Origin: JAQGMJ01 sp036271855
Lineage (GTDB): Bacteria; Pseudomonadota; Gammaproteobacteria; Burkholderiales; JAEUOS01
DNA length: 6,653 nucleotides
NCBI GenBank assembly: GCA_036271855.1
Contig: DATAZV010000112.1
Location: 1-6,653, forward strand
Direction of reading: 5' to 3'
Within the stretch, counting starts at the first letter, position 1. Every line of letters begins with the position of its first letter. This document shows, piece after piece, positions 1 through 6,370 of this stretch. A model generated the notes under the pieces. It was given only the letters and a program-made list of their open reading frames with translations. It had not been told where the DNA came from and searched no databases. Both the position numbers and the translations under genes were made by a program.

Positions 1-930
<930 letters not shown>

Positions 931-939
931 GGTTTTTGT

Positions 940-943
940 CTCC
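940..943 (-). promoter_or_regulatory. Ribosome binding site for the GTG-started ABC ATPase gene
   Basis: GGAG on the minus strand, separated by 9 A/C-rich nucleotides (ACAAAAACC) from the GTG at 928-930. It fixes the start of the ATPase gene at a GTG codon, which an ATG-only search would miss. Confidence 0.75.
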
Positions 944-964
944 AGAACAGCTAGTTATCTATGC

Positions 965-994
965 ATCGTAACCAGTTGGTTATCACCCCGTCAA
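965..994 (-). promoter_or_regulatory. Probable sigma70-type promoter for the ABC ATPase gene
   Basis: On the minus strand, a near-consensus -35 box TTGACG (989-994) is followed after 18 bp by TACGAT (965-970), which matches the TATAAT -10 at four of six positions. A start about 7 nt further on, near 958, would give a leader of roughly 28 nt carrying the GGAG ribosome binding site before the GTG at 930. The spacing of all parts is coherent. It lies in the longest complete intergenic gap of the window (931-1034), which suggests that the ATPase gene can be expressed separately from the catabolic genes. This is inferred from sequence only; betaproteobacterial promoters are hard to call by eye. 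Confidence 0.5.
969..982. promoter_or_regulatory. Operator-like inverted repeat overlapping the promoter of the ABC ATPase gene
   Basis: Perfect dyad TAACCA-AC-TGGTTA (minus-strand reading): 6-bp arms with a 2-bp centre. It overlaps the proposed -10 box by two bases and runs into the spacer, the classic place for a repressor operator. It is too short and AT-rich to be a terminator, and no T tract follows. A looser second dyad, ATACCC...GGGTGAT, spans the -35 box (about 983-1003). The cognate regulator is not in the window, and I cannot assign the site to a regulator family. Confidence 0.45.
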
Positions 995-1034
995 TAGGGT
1001 ATCGCCCGAATAAAAAGCTCCTGTCCGGACCGCC

Positions 1035-2306
1035 TTAACGAAAAACCGCGCCACGCCCGGCGAAAGGCGCGCTGGTCGCCTCCTCGATGCGCAAGCCCTC
1101 GTTCCATTTCGCCATGCGCTCGGAGCGCGAAAAGGAGCCCACTTTGAGTTGCCCGGCGTTCCAGCCAACCGCCAGGTGGGTGATGCTGGTGTCTTCGGTC
1201 TCGCCTGAGCGGGCGGAAACGACGGTGTTCCAGCCGGCCGCCCGGGCGGCATCCAGGGCCGCCTTGGTCTCGGTGACCGTGCCGGCCTGGTTGAGCTTGA
1301 TCAGCGCGCAGTTGCAGGCGCCGGCAGCGGCGGCATGTTGCACGCGCTGCGCGCTGGTGACCAGGTAGTCGTCGCCGATGATCTGCACCTTTGTTCCAAA
1401 ACGGCGGGTGAATTCGACCAGGCCGGCCTCATCGTCCTCAGCCAGCGGGTCTTCGACGGAAACTATGGGATAGGCCTCGATCCATTTTCCCAGCATGTCG
1501 ATCATGCCGGCGGTATCGAGTTCGCGCGATTCCAGGCCGAGTTTGTAGCTCCTGCCGGAGCCGAATTCGGAGGCGGCGATGTCGAGTGAAATCGCCACCT
1601 GCTGGTGCGTGAAGCCGGCCGCGGCAATCGCGCGGGTGAGCATTTCGAGCGCCTCGTCGTTGGCGGCGAACAGCGGCCAATAGCCGCCCTCGTCCGCCAC
1701 CCCGGCCTGCTTGCCGGCGGCCTTCATCAGGCTGCCGGCGGCGAGATAGACCTCGGCGGTCCATTCCAGCGCCTGGTCGAAGCTCTTCGCGCCGAGTGCC
1801 ATCACCATGAAGTCCTGGATGTCGACCCGCCGCCCGGCATGCGCACCGCCGCCGAAAATCTGGATTTCTGGCATGGGCATGGTCACCGCCCCGCCCTGCG
1901 CCAGGTATTGCCACAGCGGCTGTTTGACGCAGGCGGCGGCGGCATGCAGCGTGCCCAAGCTGGCGGCGATGGTGGCATTGCCGCCAAGGCGCGACTTGGT
2001 GGGCGTGCCGTCGAGCGCGATCAGGCGCGCATCGATGCCCGCCTGATCGCTCGCGTCCATGCCGACGAGGGCACGGGCGATTTCGCCGTTCACGTTCGCC
2101 ACCGCGCCGGCGACGTCGAAACCGCCGAGTTTCTTGCCGGGATCGCGCAAGTCCACCGCTTCGCGCGAGCCGCGCGAAGCCCCCGCAGGCGCCAGGCCGA
2201 AGCCGACGCTGCCGTCAGCCAGGGTGATTTCGGCTTCCACGGTCGGGCGGCCGCGCGAGTCCCAGATGCGGCGTCCGCGTACCTGCTTGATGATGCTTGG
2301 GCTCAT
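1035..2306 (-). CDS. Enolase paralogue with altered active site (enolase superfamily, probable phospho-hydroxyacid dehydratase)
   Basis: A 423-residue protein collinear with bacterial enolase (about 430 aa). It has the N-terminal WDSRGRPTVE motif (15-24), the capping loop AGAS (41-44), GGGAHAGRRVDIQDFM (152-167), DEGG (205-208), LDIAASEF (241-248), VEDPLAEDD (284-292), GDD (311-313), KLNQAGT (337-343), SARSGETED (364-372) and QLKVG (386-390). By yeast enolase numbering, retained residues are Ser39 (S44), His159 (H156), Glu211 (E206), metal ligands Asp246/Glu295/Asp320 (D242/E285/D312), base Lys345 (K337), phosphate ligands Arg374/Ser375 (R366/S367) and Lys396 (K388). Glu168 is replaced by D165 and His373 by A365. 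Fold, metal site, base and phosphate site are therefore kept, while the region near the C3 hydroxyl is changed, arguing for a relative of 2-phosphoglycerate as substrate rather than glycolysis. The start ATG overlaps the kinase stop (ATGA). Housekeeping enolase is a less likely alternative, given the substitutions and context. Confidence 0.9.
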   Translation of the reverse strand: MSPSIIKQVRGRRIWDSRGRPTVEAEITLADGSVGFGLAPAGASRGSREAVDLRDPGKKLGGFDVAGAVANVNGEIARALVGMDASDQAGIDARLIALDGTPTKSRLGGNATIAASLGTLHAAAACVKQPLWQYLAQGGAVTMPMPEIQIFGGGAHAGRRVDIQDFMVMALGAKSFDQALEWTAEVYLAAGSLMKAAGKQAGVADEGGYWPLFAANDEALEMLTRAIAAAGFTHQQVAISLDIAASEFGSGRSYKLGLESRELDTAGMIDMLGKWIEAYPIVSVEDPLAEDDEAGLVEFTRRFGTKVQIIGDDYLVTSAQRVQHAAAAGACNCALIKLNQAGTVTETKAALDAARAAGWNTVVSARSGETEDTSITHLAVGWNAGQLKVGSFSRSERMAKWNEGLRIEEATSAPFAGRGAVFR

Positions 2307-3322
2307 GGCACTCTCATTTCCTTTGCCCAGGCGGCGCGCACCTGGGCCAATTGTTGCGGCGGCGTTTGCAGCAAGGGCACGGCGACCTTTCGCACCTGCT
2401 GCTTTTGCGCTTCTTCAGTGATGTATTCGGCCGGCGATTTACCATCCACCCGCGCCAGGAACAATCCCGGCAACAGGCGGGCGACGCGTTCTTCGATTCG
2501 TGCCGGCGGCTCCCAGTTCACCCCATCGAGATACGCAGCCGCCAGCGCATCGAAGCAGCGCAAATAGGCTGCCGCATGCAGCGGGCGCCACAGGCACTTG
2601 AGCAGCATGTGGTTGAGGCAAAACGCGAGGTCGAAAGCCGGGTCGCCGTACCAGGCGCACTCGGCATCGAGAAACACCGGGCCCGCATTTTTCGGCGAGA
2701 TCGGCCCGCGCAGGATGTTCTTTGGGCTGACATCGCCGTGCACCAGCGCGAGCTTGGTGCTGCCGGTGACTTCGACCAGGGCGCGTAATTCAGCCGCGCA
2801 TTCGGGATGCTTTTCCGCGGTCGCCAGCAAATAAGCTTCGAGGCGTATCGGGAAAAAAATGTGGTCGGTAGCGAAGCGTTTAGCCAGGTCCGCGCGCCCG
2901 GCGGTGGCGGCATGTATCTTCGCCAGCGCCCCACCCACCGCAGCAGCAAAGTCCACGTCGATCTCGCCGTCGCGCAGTTGTGCCTTCCATAGCGGATATT
3001 GTTCAGGCGGCAAATACTCCATCGCGAACCAGCCCTCGTCGGCGTGATCGGCGACGATTTTCGGCACGGCCTGGGGCAGCACCGCGCCGACCACTTCGAA
3101 CCAGTCCGCCTCGCTGCGATTGCGCTCGACCGGAGCACGCCAGTCGGCCGCCACCTTGAGCTTGGCCAGCGCGCGCTTGACGCAAAAGCGCCGGCTGCCG
3201 CTTTGCACCAGCACGATGTCGGACGAGACGCCGCCCGTGAGCGGCTCAATCGACGGTATTTCGCCGGGAGCGATCAGGCCGGCCTGGGTGAAAGCGGCGA
3301 TCCATTCCTGCGTGTCGCTCAT
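2303..3322 (-). CDS. APH-family (aminoglycoside/choline kinase-like) phosphotransferase, probable small-molecule kinase
   Basis: A 339-residue protein with the aminoglycoside phosphotransferase/choline kinase fold. It shows a glycine-rich loop GGVSSD (30-35), the ATP-binding lysine in FCVKRAL (K49), a conserved-looking APVERNRSEADWF segment (63-75) that probably supplies the acidic partner (E71), the hinge-like MEYLPPEQYPLW (101-112), the catalytic loop HGDVSPKN (195-202; D197 base, N202 metal ligand) and the DFG-equivalent LDAE (218-221) followed by WYGDPAFDLAF. All kinase residues are present, so it should be active. The family phosphorylates hydroxyl groups of small molecules (antibiotics, choline, methylthioribose, homoserine). 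Its position, ATGA-coupled to the dehydratase large subunit upstream and to the enolase paralogue downstream, points to a metabolic substrate and not to drug resistance. A natural inference is that it makes the phosphorylated substrate used by the enolase paralogue. No clear Shine-Dalgarno precedes it, consistent with coupling. Confidence 0.88.
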   Translation of the reverse strand: MSDTQEWIAAFTQAGLIAPGEIPSIEPLTGGVSSDIVLVQSGSRRFCVKRALAKLKVAADWRAPVERNRSEADWFEVVGAVLPQAVPKIVADHADEGWFAMEYLPPEQYPLWKAQLRDGEIDVDFAAAVGGALAKIHAATAGRADLAKRFATDHIFFPIRLEAYLLATAEKHPECAAELRALVEVTGSTKLALVHGDVSPKNILRGPISPKNAGPVFLDAECAWYGDPAFDLAFCLNHMLLKCLWRPLHAAAYLRCFDALAAAYLDGVNWEPPARIEERVARLLPGLFLARVDGKSPAEYITEEAQKQQVRKVAVPLLQTPPQQLAQVRAAWAKEMRVP

Positions 3323-4560
3323 CGCGCCGGCCCGATGGAAACCGGCATGGATACCGGCAAGCAGGCCGGGCCGATCGGCTCGAACGCCTTGTAGGTGAGG
3401 ATGAACTCCTGGTGCCCCAGTTCCTCGGATTTACTCTGCACCTGATTGCCCAGGGCGATGACCAGATCGACGATCTCCCGCCCGACCTCATCGAGGTCGG
3501 CGCGGCCTTCGAGAATGCGCCCGGCGTCGATATCCATGTCGTCCTGCATCGCGCGATAGGTCTCGGGATTGGCGCATACCTTGATCACCGGCGAAATCGC
3601 CGAGCCCACCACCGAGCCGCGCCCGGTGGTGAACAGGATCAGGTGGGCGCCGCAGGCGATCAGTTCGGCCAGTTCGGCGTTGTCGTTGATGTTGGGAAAA
3701 CCGAAGCGCACTTCGCCGTCAGGCACCACGTCGAGCAGGTACAGGCCACTTGCCGGGGGCAGATCACCCGGCTTGATCAGGCCGCTGATCGGCGAGGCGC
3801 CGCTCTTGGCGTAGGCGCCCAGCGACTTCTCCTCGATGGTGGTGAGGCCACCGTCGGCATTGCCCACCGCGAAACTGCCATAGCCCAGGGTGGCGTAGTA
3901 GCGCGCCGCCTTTTCCATCGAACGCATGATCTCGCCGCCGAGTTCGGGCGTGACGGCGCGCCCCACCATGTGCGGCTCGCAGCCGATCAGCTCGCCCGTT
4001 TCTTCGAACACGCAGGCGGCGCCGGCGGCGATCAGCGCATCAAAGGCGCGCCCGACCGCCGGGTTGGCGGTCAGCCCGCTGGTGCCATCCGAACCGCCGC
4101 AGGTGGTGCCGATGATCAGTTCGTCGAGGCCCATCGGCACCGTGGCCGCGCCTGCCAGTTCGTCCAGCGCCCATTGCACCCACTCGAGGCCGGCGGCGAT
4201 GGTCTTTTTGGTGCCGCCGCTCTTCTGGATCGTCAGGGTATGCATCGGCCTGCCGCTGGCTGTGATCTGTTCTTCGAGGGCGCGCTTGTTCATGCTTTCG
4301 CAGCCCAGCGACACCAGCAGCACGGCACCGACATTGGGGTGCGTGCACAGGCGCTGCATCATCTTCTCGGCATAGCTGTTCGGATAGCAGCCGGGAAAGC
4401 CGATCAGGTGGACTTCATCGTCCGCGAAGCGCGAGGTGATGTGGCGTGCGACGTGATGCGCACATTCCACCAGGTAGCCGACCACCACCACATTGCGTAT
4501 GCCCTTGCGGCCATCGGCGCGCGCATAGCCGCGCAAGGCGGGGAAAGTGCTTGTGTTCAT
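3319..4560 (-). CDS. UxaA-family dehydratase, large (catalytic) subunit
   Basis: A 413-residue member of the altronate/galactarate dehydratase family (D-galactarate dehydratase/altronate hydrolase C-terminal domain). Landmarks are the family opening GYARADGRKGIRN (11-23), GFPGCYPNSYAEKM (54-67), VSLGCES (83-89), IQKSGGTKKTI (111-121), TTCGGSDGTSGLTANPAVG (152-170), ELIGCEPHM (190-198) and, near the C terminus, FTTGRGS...PVIKVCANPETY then MDIDAGRIL. Conserved cysteines C58, C87, C154 and C194 are kept. Relatives remove water from sugar acids to give 2-keto-3-deoxy acids, or remove sulfite from 3-sulfolactate (SuyAB). There is no SAF domain in this chain; it is encoded separately at 5382-5681, as in two-subunit members. 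I chose ATG 4560 over an ATG 33 nt upstream because it has GGGAGG 4 nt before it, forms an ATGA overlap with the preceding stop, and avoids a cysteine-rich extension. Substrate is not determinable from sequence. Confidence 0.9.
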   Translation of the reverse strand: MNTSTFPALRGYARADGRKGIRNVVVVGYLVECAHHVARHITSRFADDEVHLIGFPGCYPNSYAEKMMQRLCTHPNVGAVLLVSLGCESMNKRALEEQITASGRPMHTLTIQKSGGTKKTIAAGLEWVQWALDELAGAATVPMGLDELIIGTTCGGSDGTSGLTANPAVGRAFDALIAAGAACVFEETGELIGCEPHMVGRAVTPELGGEIMRSMEKAARYYATLGYGSFAVGNADGGLTTIEEKSLGAYAKSGASPISGLIKPGDLPPASGLYLLDVVPDGEVRFGFPNINDNAELAELIACGAHLILFTTGRGSVVGSAISPVIKVCANPETYRAMQDDMDIDAGRILEGRADLDEVGREIVDLVIALGNQVQSKSEELGHQEFILTYKAFEPIGPACLPVSMPVSIGPAR

Positions 4561-5360
4561 GCCGCCTCCCGCGCAAAACGCACACGATGCCACAGCATCA
4601 TCGCCGCCGCCGAGGCAATGCTTGCCGCCACGCCGGCGCCGAAGGCGGCCAGCGGCGCGCCTCCGGCCTGCGTCACCGTCGAAAACGTAAAAAAGAACAG
4701 CACGAAGCCGATCAGCCCGGTCAGGAAGCCCGAGAGCAGCCGGATGGTCGCATCCGCTCCGTAGAGCACGACAGTGAAGGCCGGCAGCACCGAAGCGGTG
4801 ATCGGGAAGCCGAGCAGGATGCCGCTGATGCGCGGGCCGAAGCTGCTCGCGCCGAGCGTGATCAGCGCGGCCAGAAACAGCGCCGCGCCCATGCGCACGA
4901 AGATTTCGCTCGCCGGAATGCGCGGAATGCTGGCGGCGCTGCGCGGCGCCGGCATCAACATGCTGAGCAGGAGCATTTCGGTGACCGCCACCACGGCGCC
5001 GACGATGCCCGGCACCACCACTTCCGCCAGCAGCAGCTCGGTGGCCAGGCAGCCAATCCAGCCGGCCAGCAAACAGGTGAGCCAGACCGCCAGCGGCGGC
5101 ATGCGCCGCCTGGTCACAACCGTAGCGAGCCAGGCGAACACCACGCAGTGCACGCCGACCGCGGGCGCCACCGTCATGGTGATCCAGCCGGTTTGCAGCA
5201 CGAAGTCGCGCGGCTGGTCCAGCGCAAGGAACAGCGTGATGGGGGCGGCGATCATCGGCAGGCCGCTGATCCAGCCGGAAGCCTTGTGGCCCCAGCGCTT
5301 GCCGATCCAGGAAGCGATCCAGACCACCAGGGGCACGGCGGTGAGCTTGAGCCAGATCAT
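4557..5360 (-). CDS. Multi-pass inner-membrane protein with internal duplication, function unknown
   Basis: A 267-residue, very hydrophobic protein with about eight predicted membrane segments, no signal peptide cleavage motif and short basic loops (RRR at 84-86). I do not recognise a named family. The sequence carries a clear internal repeat: G24-x3-S28-G29-x3-G33-x-P35-x2-A38 recurs exactly 151 residues later as G175-x3-S179-G180-x3-G184-x-P186-x2-A189, so the protein looks like a tandem duplication of a four-helix unit, a build common in small secondary transporters and channels. It sits between the genes for the two dehydratase subunits, 21 nt after the small subunit and overlapping the large-subunit start by ATGA. 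That suggests transport of a substrate, intermediate or by-product of this pathway. A membrane anchor for the enzymes is another possibility. No strong Shine-Dalgarno precedes the ATG at 5360. Confidence 0.8.
   Translation of the reverse strand: MIWLKLTAVPLVVWIASWIGKRWGHKASGWISGLPMIAAPITLFLALDQPRDFVLQTGWITMTVAPAVGVHCVVFAWLATVVTRRRMPPLAVWLTCLLAGWIGCLATELLLAEVVVPGIVGAVVAVTEMLLLSMLMPAPRSAASIPRIPASEIFVRMGAALFLAALITLGASSFGPRISGILLGFPITASVLPAFTVVLYGADATIRLLSGFLTGLIGFVLFFFTFSTVTQAGGAPLAAFGAGVAASIASAAAMMLWHRVRFAREAA
4565..4570 (-). promoter_or_regulatory. Ribosome binding site of the dehydratase large-subunit gene
   Basis: GGGAGG on the minus strand, four nucleotides (CGGC) before the ATG at 4558-4560. 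It lies within the last codons of the membrane-protein gene. It is the strongest Shine-Dalgarno in the window and decides the start against the upstream ATG at 4593. Confidence 0.75.
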
Positions 5361-5381
5361 GATGCGCGCGCAGCCGGCGCT

Positions 5382-5681
5382 TCAGCCCGCGGGCGGCAAG
5401 GTGTAGGTAGGCAGGTAGTCGCTGGCAAGGTTGTGCAAATGGATGTGCGCGCCGCGCGCAATCGGCTGGCTCGCGCTACCGATTATCGCACCGTACTTGC
5501 GTATCTTTTCACCGGCGGCGATGTCGCGCCGTGCCAGCTTGTGGCCGATGCCGATCTCGGCCTCGATCACTACCATCGCGCCGTCGACCAGCAGGCGGGT
5601 GCCGGCAGGCAGGGTCGCGGCGACGGCGACGCAGTTGTCTTCCGGCGCCAGCAGGAGCACGCGGGAATCAAAACTTCCCAT
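5382..5681 (-). CDS. UxaA-family dehydratase, small subunit (SAF domain)
   Basis: A 99-residue stand-alone SAF domain matching the N-terminal region of altronate/galactarate dehydratases and the small subunits of two-gene members such as SuyA. Motifs are APEDNCVAV (12-20), IGIGHKLARRDIAAGEKIRKYGAIIG (43-68) and the histidine-rich ending GAHIHLHN (77-84). The GHK, KYG and HxHxHN residues typical of the family are all present. It should assemble with the large subunit encoded at 3319-4560 to form the complete enzyme. The gene starts inside the 3' end of the RraA-like gene (14-nt overlap), implying translational coupling. Unusually, a membrane-protein gene separates it from the large subunit. 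The start ATG at 5681 has only a weak Shine-Dalgarno; a GTG at codon 8 is a less likely alternative. Confidence 0.9.
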   Translation of the reverse strand: MGSFDSRVLLLAPEDNCVAVAATLPAGTRLLVDGAMVVIEAEIGIGHKLARRDIAAGEKIRKYGAIIGSASQPIARGAHIHLHNLASDYLPTYTLPPAG

Positions 5682-6315
5682 ATTTCAGGTAGGCCGCGAC
5701 CGGGTCCATGCCGCCGCGAATCGCGTCGCGCACCTTGTTTTCGGTCAGCGCAACCTCTTCGGTCTTGGTGATGGCTTCCTCGGCGATCTCGTGCGGAATC
5801 ACCACCACGCCGTCGCGGTCGCCGAGAATATAGTCGCCGGTGCGGATGGTCACGCTGCCGATGGTCACCGGCTCGGCGTAGTGGGTGGGAATCCAGCGGG
5901 CGACGATGTCCGAAGGCGTGAAAAAGGTGTGGAACACCGGGAATTTCTGTTCCAGGATGAAAGCGGTATCGCGGCAGCCGCCGTCAACGATGTAGCCGAG
6001 CACGCCCTTGTTTTTCAGGGTTTCGCTGGACAACTCACCCATCAGCGCCACTTCATGGTTGTTCGGCTGGCAGACGACCACGTGACCCGGGGGCGCTTTC
6101 GACAGCAGCGTGGTCCAGCCCAGCAAGGTGTCATGGCGCGACTGCGTGCGGTCGATGTGGCCGGAGACCGTCCATACCGGGCCGGCGGTCTTGATCGCCG
6201 GGTCGAGCGGGCGGATGCCGGCGGGCAGCACGCAGTTGTCATGCCCCATGGCGCGCAAGACGTCGTGAATCGCGCCGGTATAGCAATGCAGAAGTCGCTG
6301 GGTGAGATCAGCCAT
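5668..6315 (-). CDS. RraA-like / HMG-CHA aldolase family protein (probable lyase or oxaloacetate-type decarboxylase)
   Basis: A 215-residue protein of the RraA / 4-hydroxy-4-methyl-2-oxoglutarate aldolase family, a usual length for it. The signature GELSSETLKNKGVLGYIVDGGCRD occupies 93-116: G93-E94-L95 and D111-G112-x2-R115-D116, the pyruvate- and divalent-metal-binding residues of active aldolases, are all present. GDRDGVVVIP (165-174) is the conserved C-terminal motif. Characterised catalytic members split 4-hydroxy-2-oxo acids to pyruvate plus a carbonyl compound, or decarboxylate oxaloacetate; RraA itself inhibits RNase E. The complete Arg/Asp/Glu set and the neighbouring dehydratase subunits, which would generate 2-keto-3-deoxy acids, favour an enzymatic role here. 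It is the first gene after the ABC permease, 55 nt downstream, and overlaps the SAF gene by 14 nt. ATG 6315 is the only reasonable start in frame, yet ACCTCC and not a Shine-Dalgarno precedes it. Confidence 0.88.
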   Translation of the reverse strand: MADLTQRLLHCYTGAIHDVLRAMGHDNCVLPAGIRPLDPAIKTAGPVWTVSGHIDRTQSRHDTLLGWTTLLSKAPPGHVVVCQPNNHEVALMGELSSETLKNKGVLGYIVDGGCRDTAFILEQKFPVFHTFFTPSDIVARWIPTHYAEPVTIGSVTIRTGDYILGDRDGVVVIPHEIAEEAITKTEEVALTENKVRDAIRGGMDPVAAYLKYGKF

Positions 6316-6343
6316 GGAGGTTCTGGATGAATGGGCAAAAGAT

Positions 6344-6364
6344 CGCGGGCGCGCGGCGCCCGCG
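6344..6364 (-). terminator. GC-rich hairpin with short T tract between permease and RraA-like gene (partial terminator or processing stem)
   Basis: Perfect 9-bp stem (6344-6352 pairs with 6356-6364) with a 3-nt loop, entirely G and C. On the minus strand it is followed by ATCTTTTG, a weak T tract. It lies 6 nt after the permease stop and 28 nt before the RraA-like start. It could act as a leaky terminator lowering catabolic expression relative to transport, or as an RNA-stabilising stem at the permease 3' end. The T tract is too short for confident calling as a full terminator. Confidence 0.5.
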
Positions 6365-6370
6365 TGGTGA

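Noticed and set aside
1007..1034. Possible intrinsic terminator after the enolase-like gene (T-rich run TTTTTATT on the minus strand)
   Set aside because: The only nearby dyad is GTCCGGAC, which has no loop and cannot form a stable hairpin; no usable stem precedes the T run.
1605..2567. 320-codon open frame on the plus strand, antisense to the enolase paralogue and kinase
   Set aside because: It crosses the junction of two well-supported minus-strand genes and has shadow-type composition.
2303..3322. Aminoglycoside resistance kinase
   Set aside because: The fold matches, but operon position between dehydratase and enolase-like genes and the broad substrate range of the family make a metabolic substrate far more likely.
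3412..4764. 450-codon open frame on the plus strand, antisense to the dehydratase large subunit
   Set aside because: The translation is rich in His, Arg, Ala and Gly with no recognisable domain, typical of the reverse frame of a GC-rich gene, while the minus strand encodes a clear UxaA-family enzyme.
3319..5681. Sulfolactate sulfo-lyase (SuyA/SuyB) pathway
   Set aside because: The two-subunit layout resembles SuyAB, but no sulfite dehydrogenase or sulfolactate dehydrogenase is visible and I cannot distinguish SuyB from other UxaA-type large subunits by eye; kept as an alternative only.
4446..5771. 441-codon open frame on the plus strand, antisense to the membrane protein and SAF subunit
   Set aside because: Low-complexity Arg/His/Gln/Gly-rich translation spanning three real minus-strand genes; a shadow frame.
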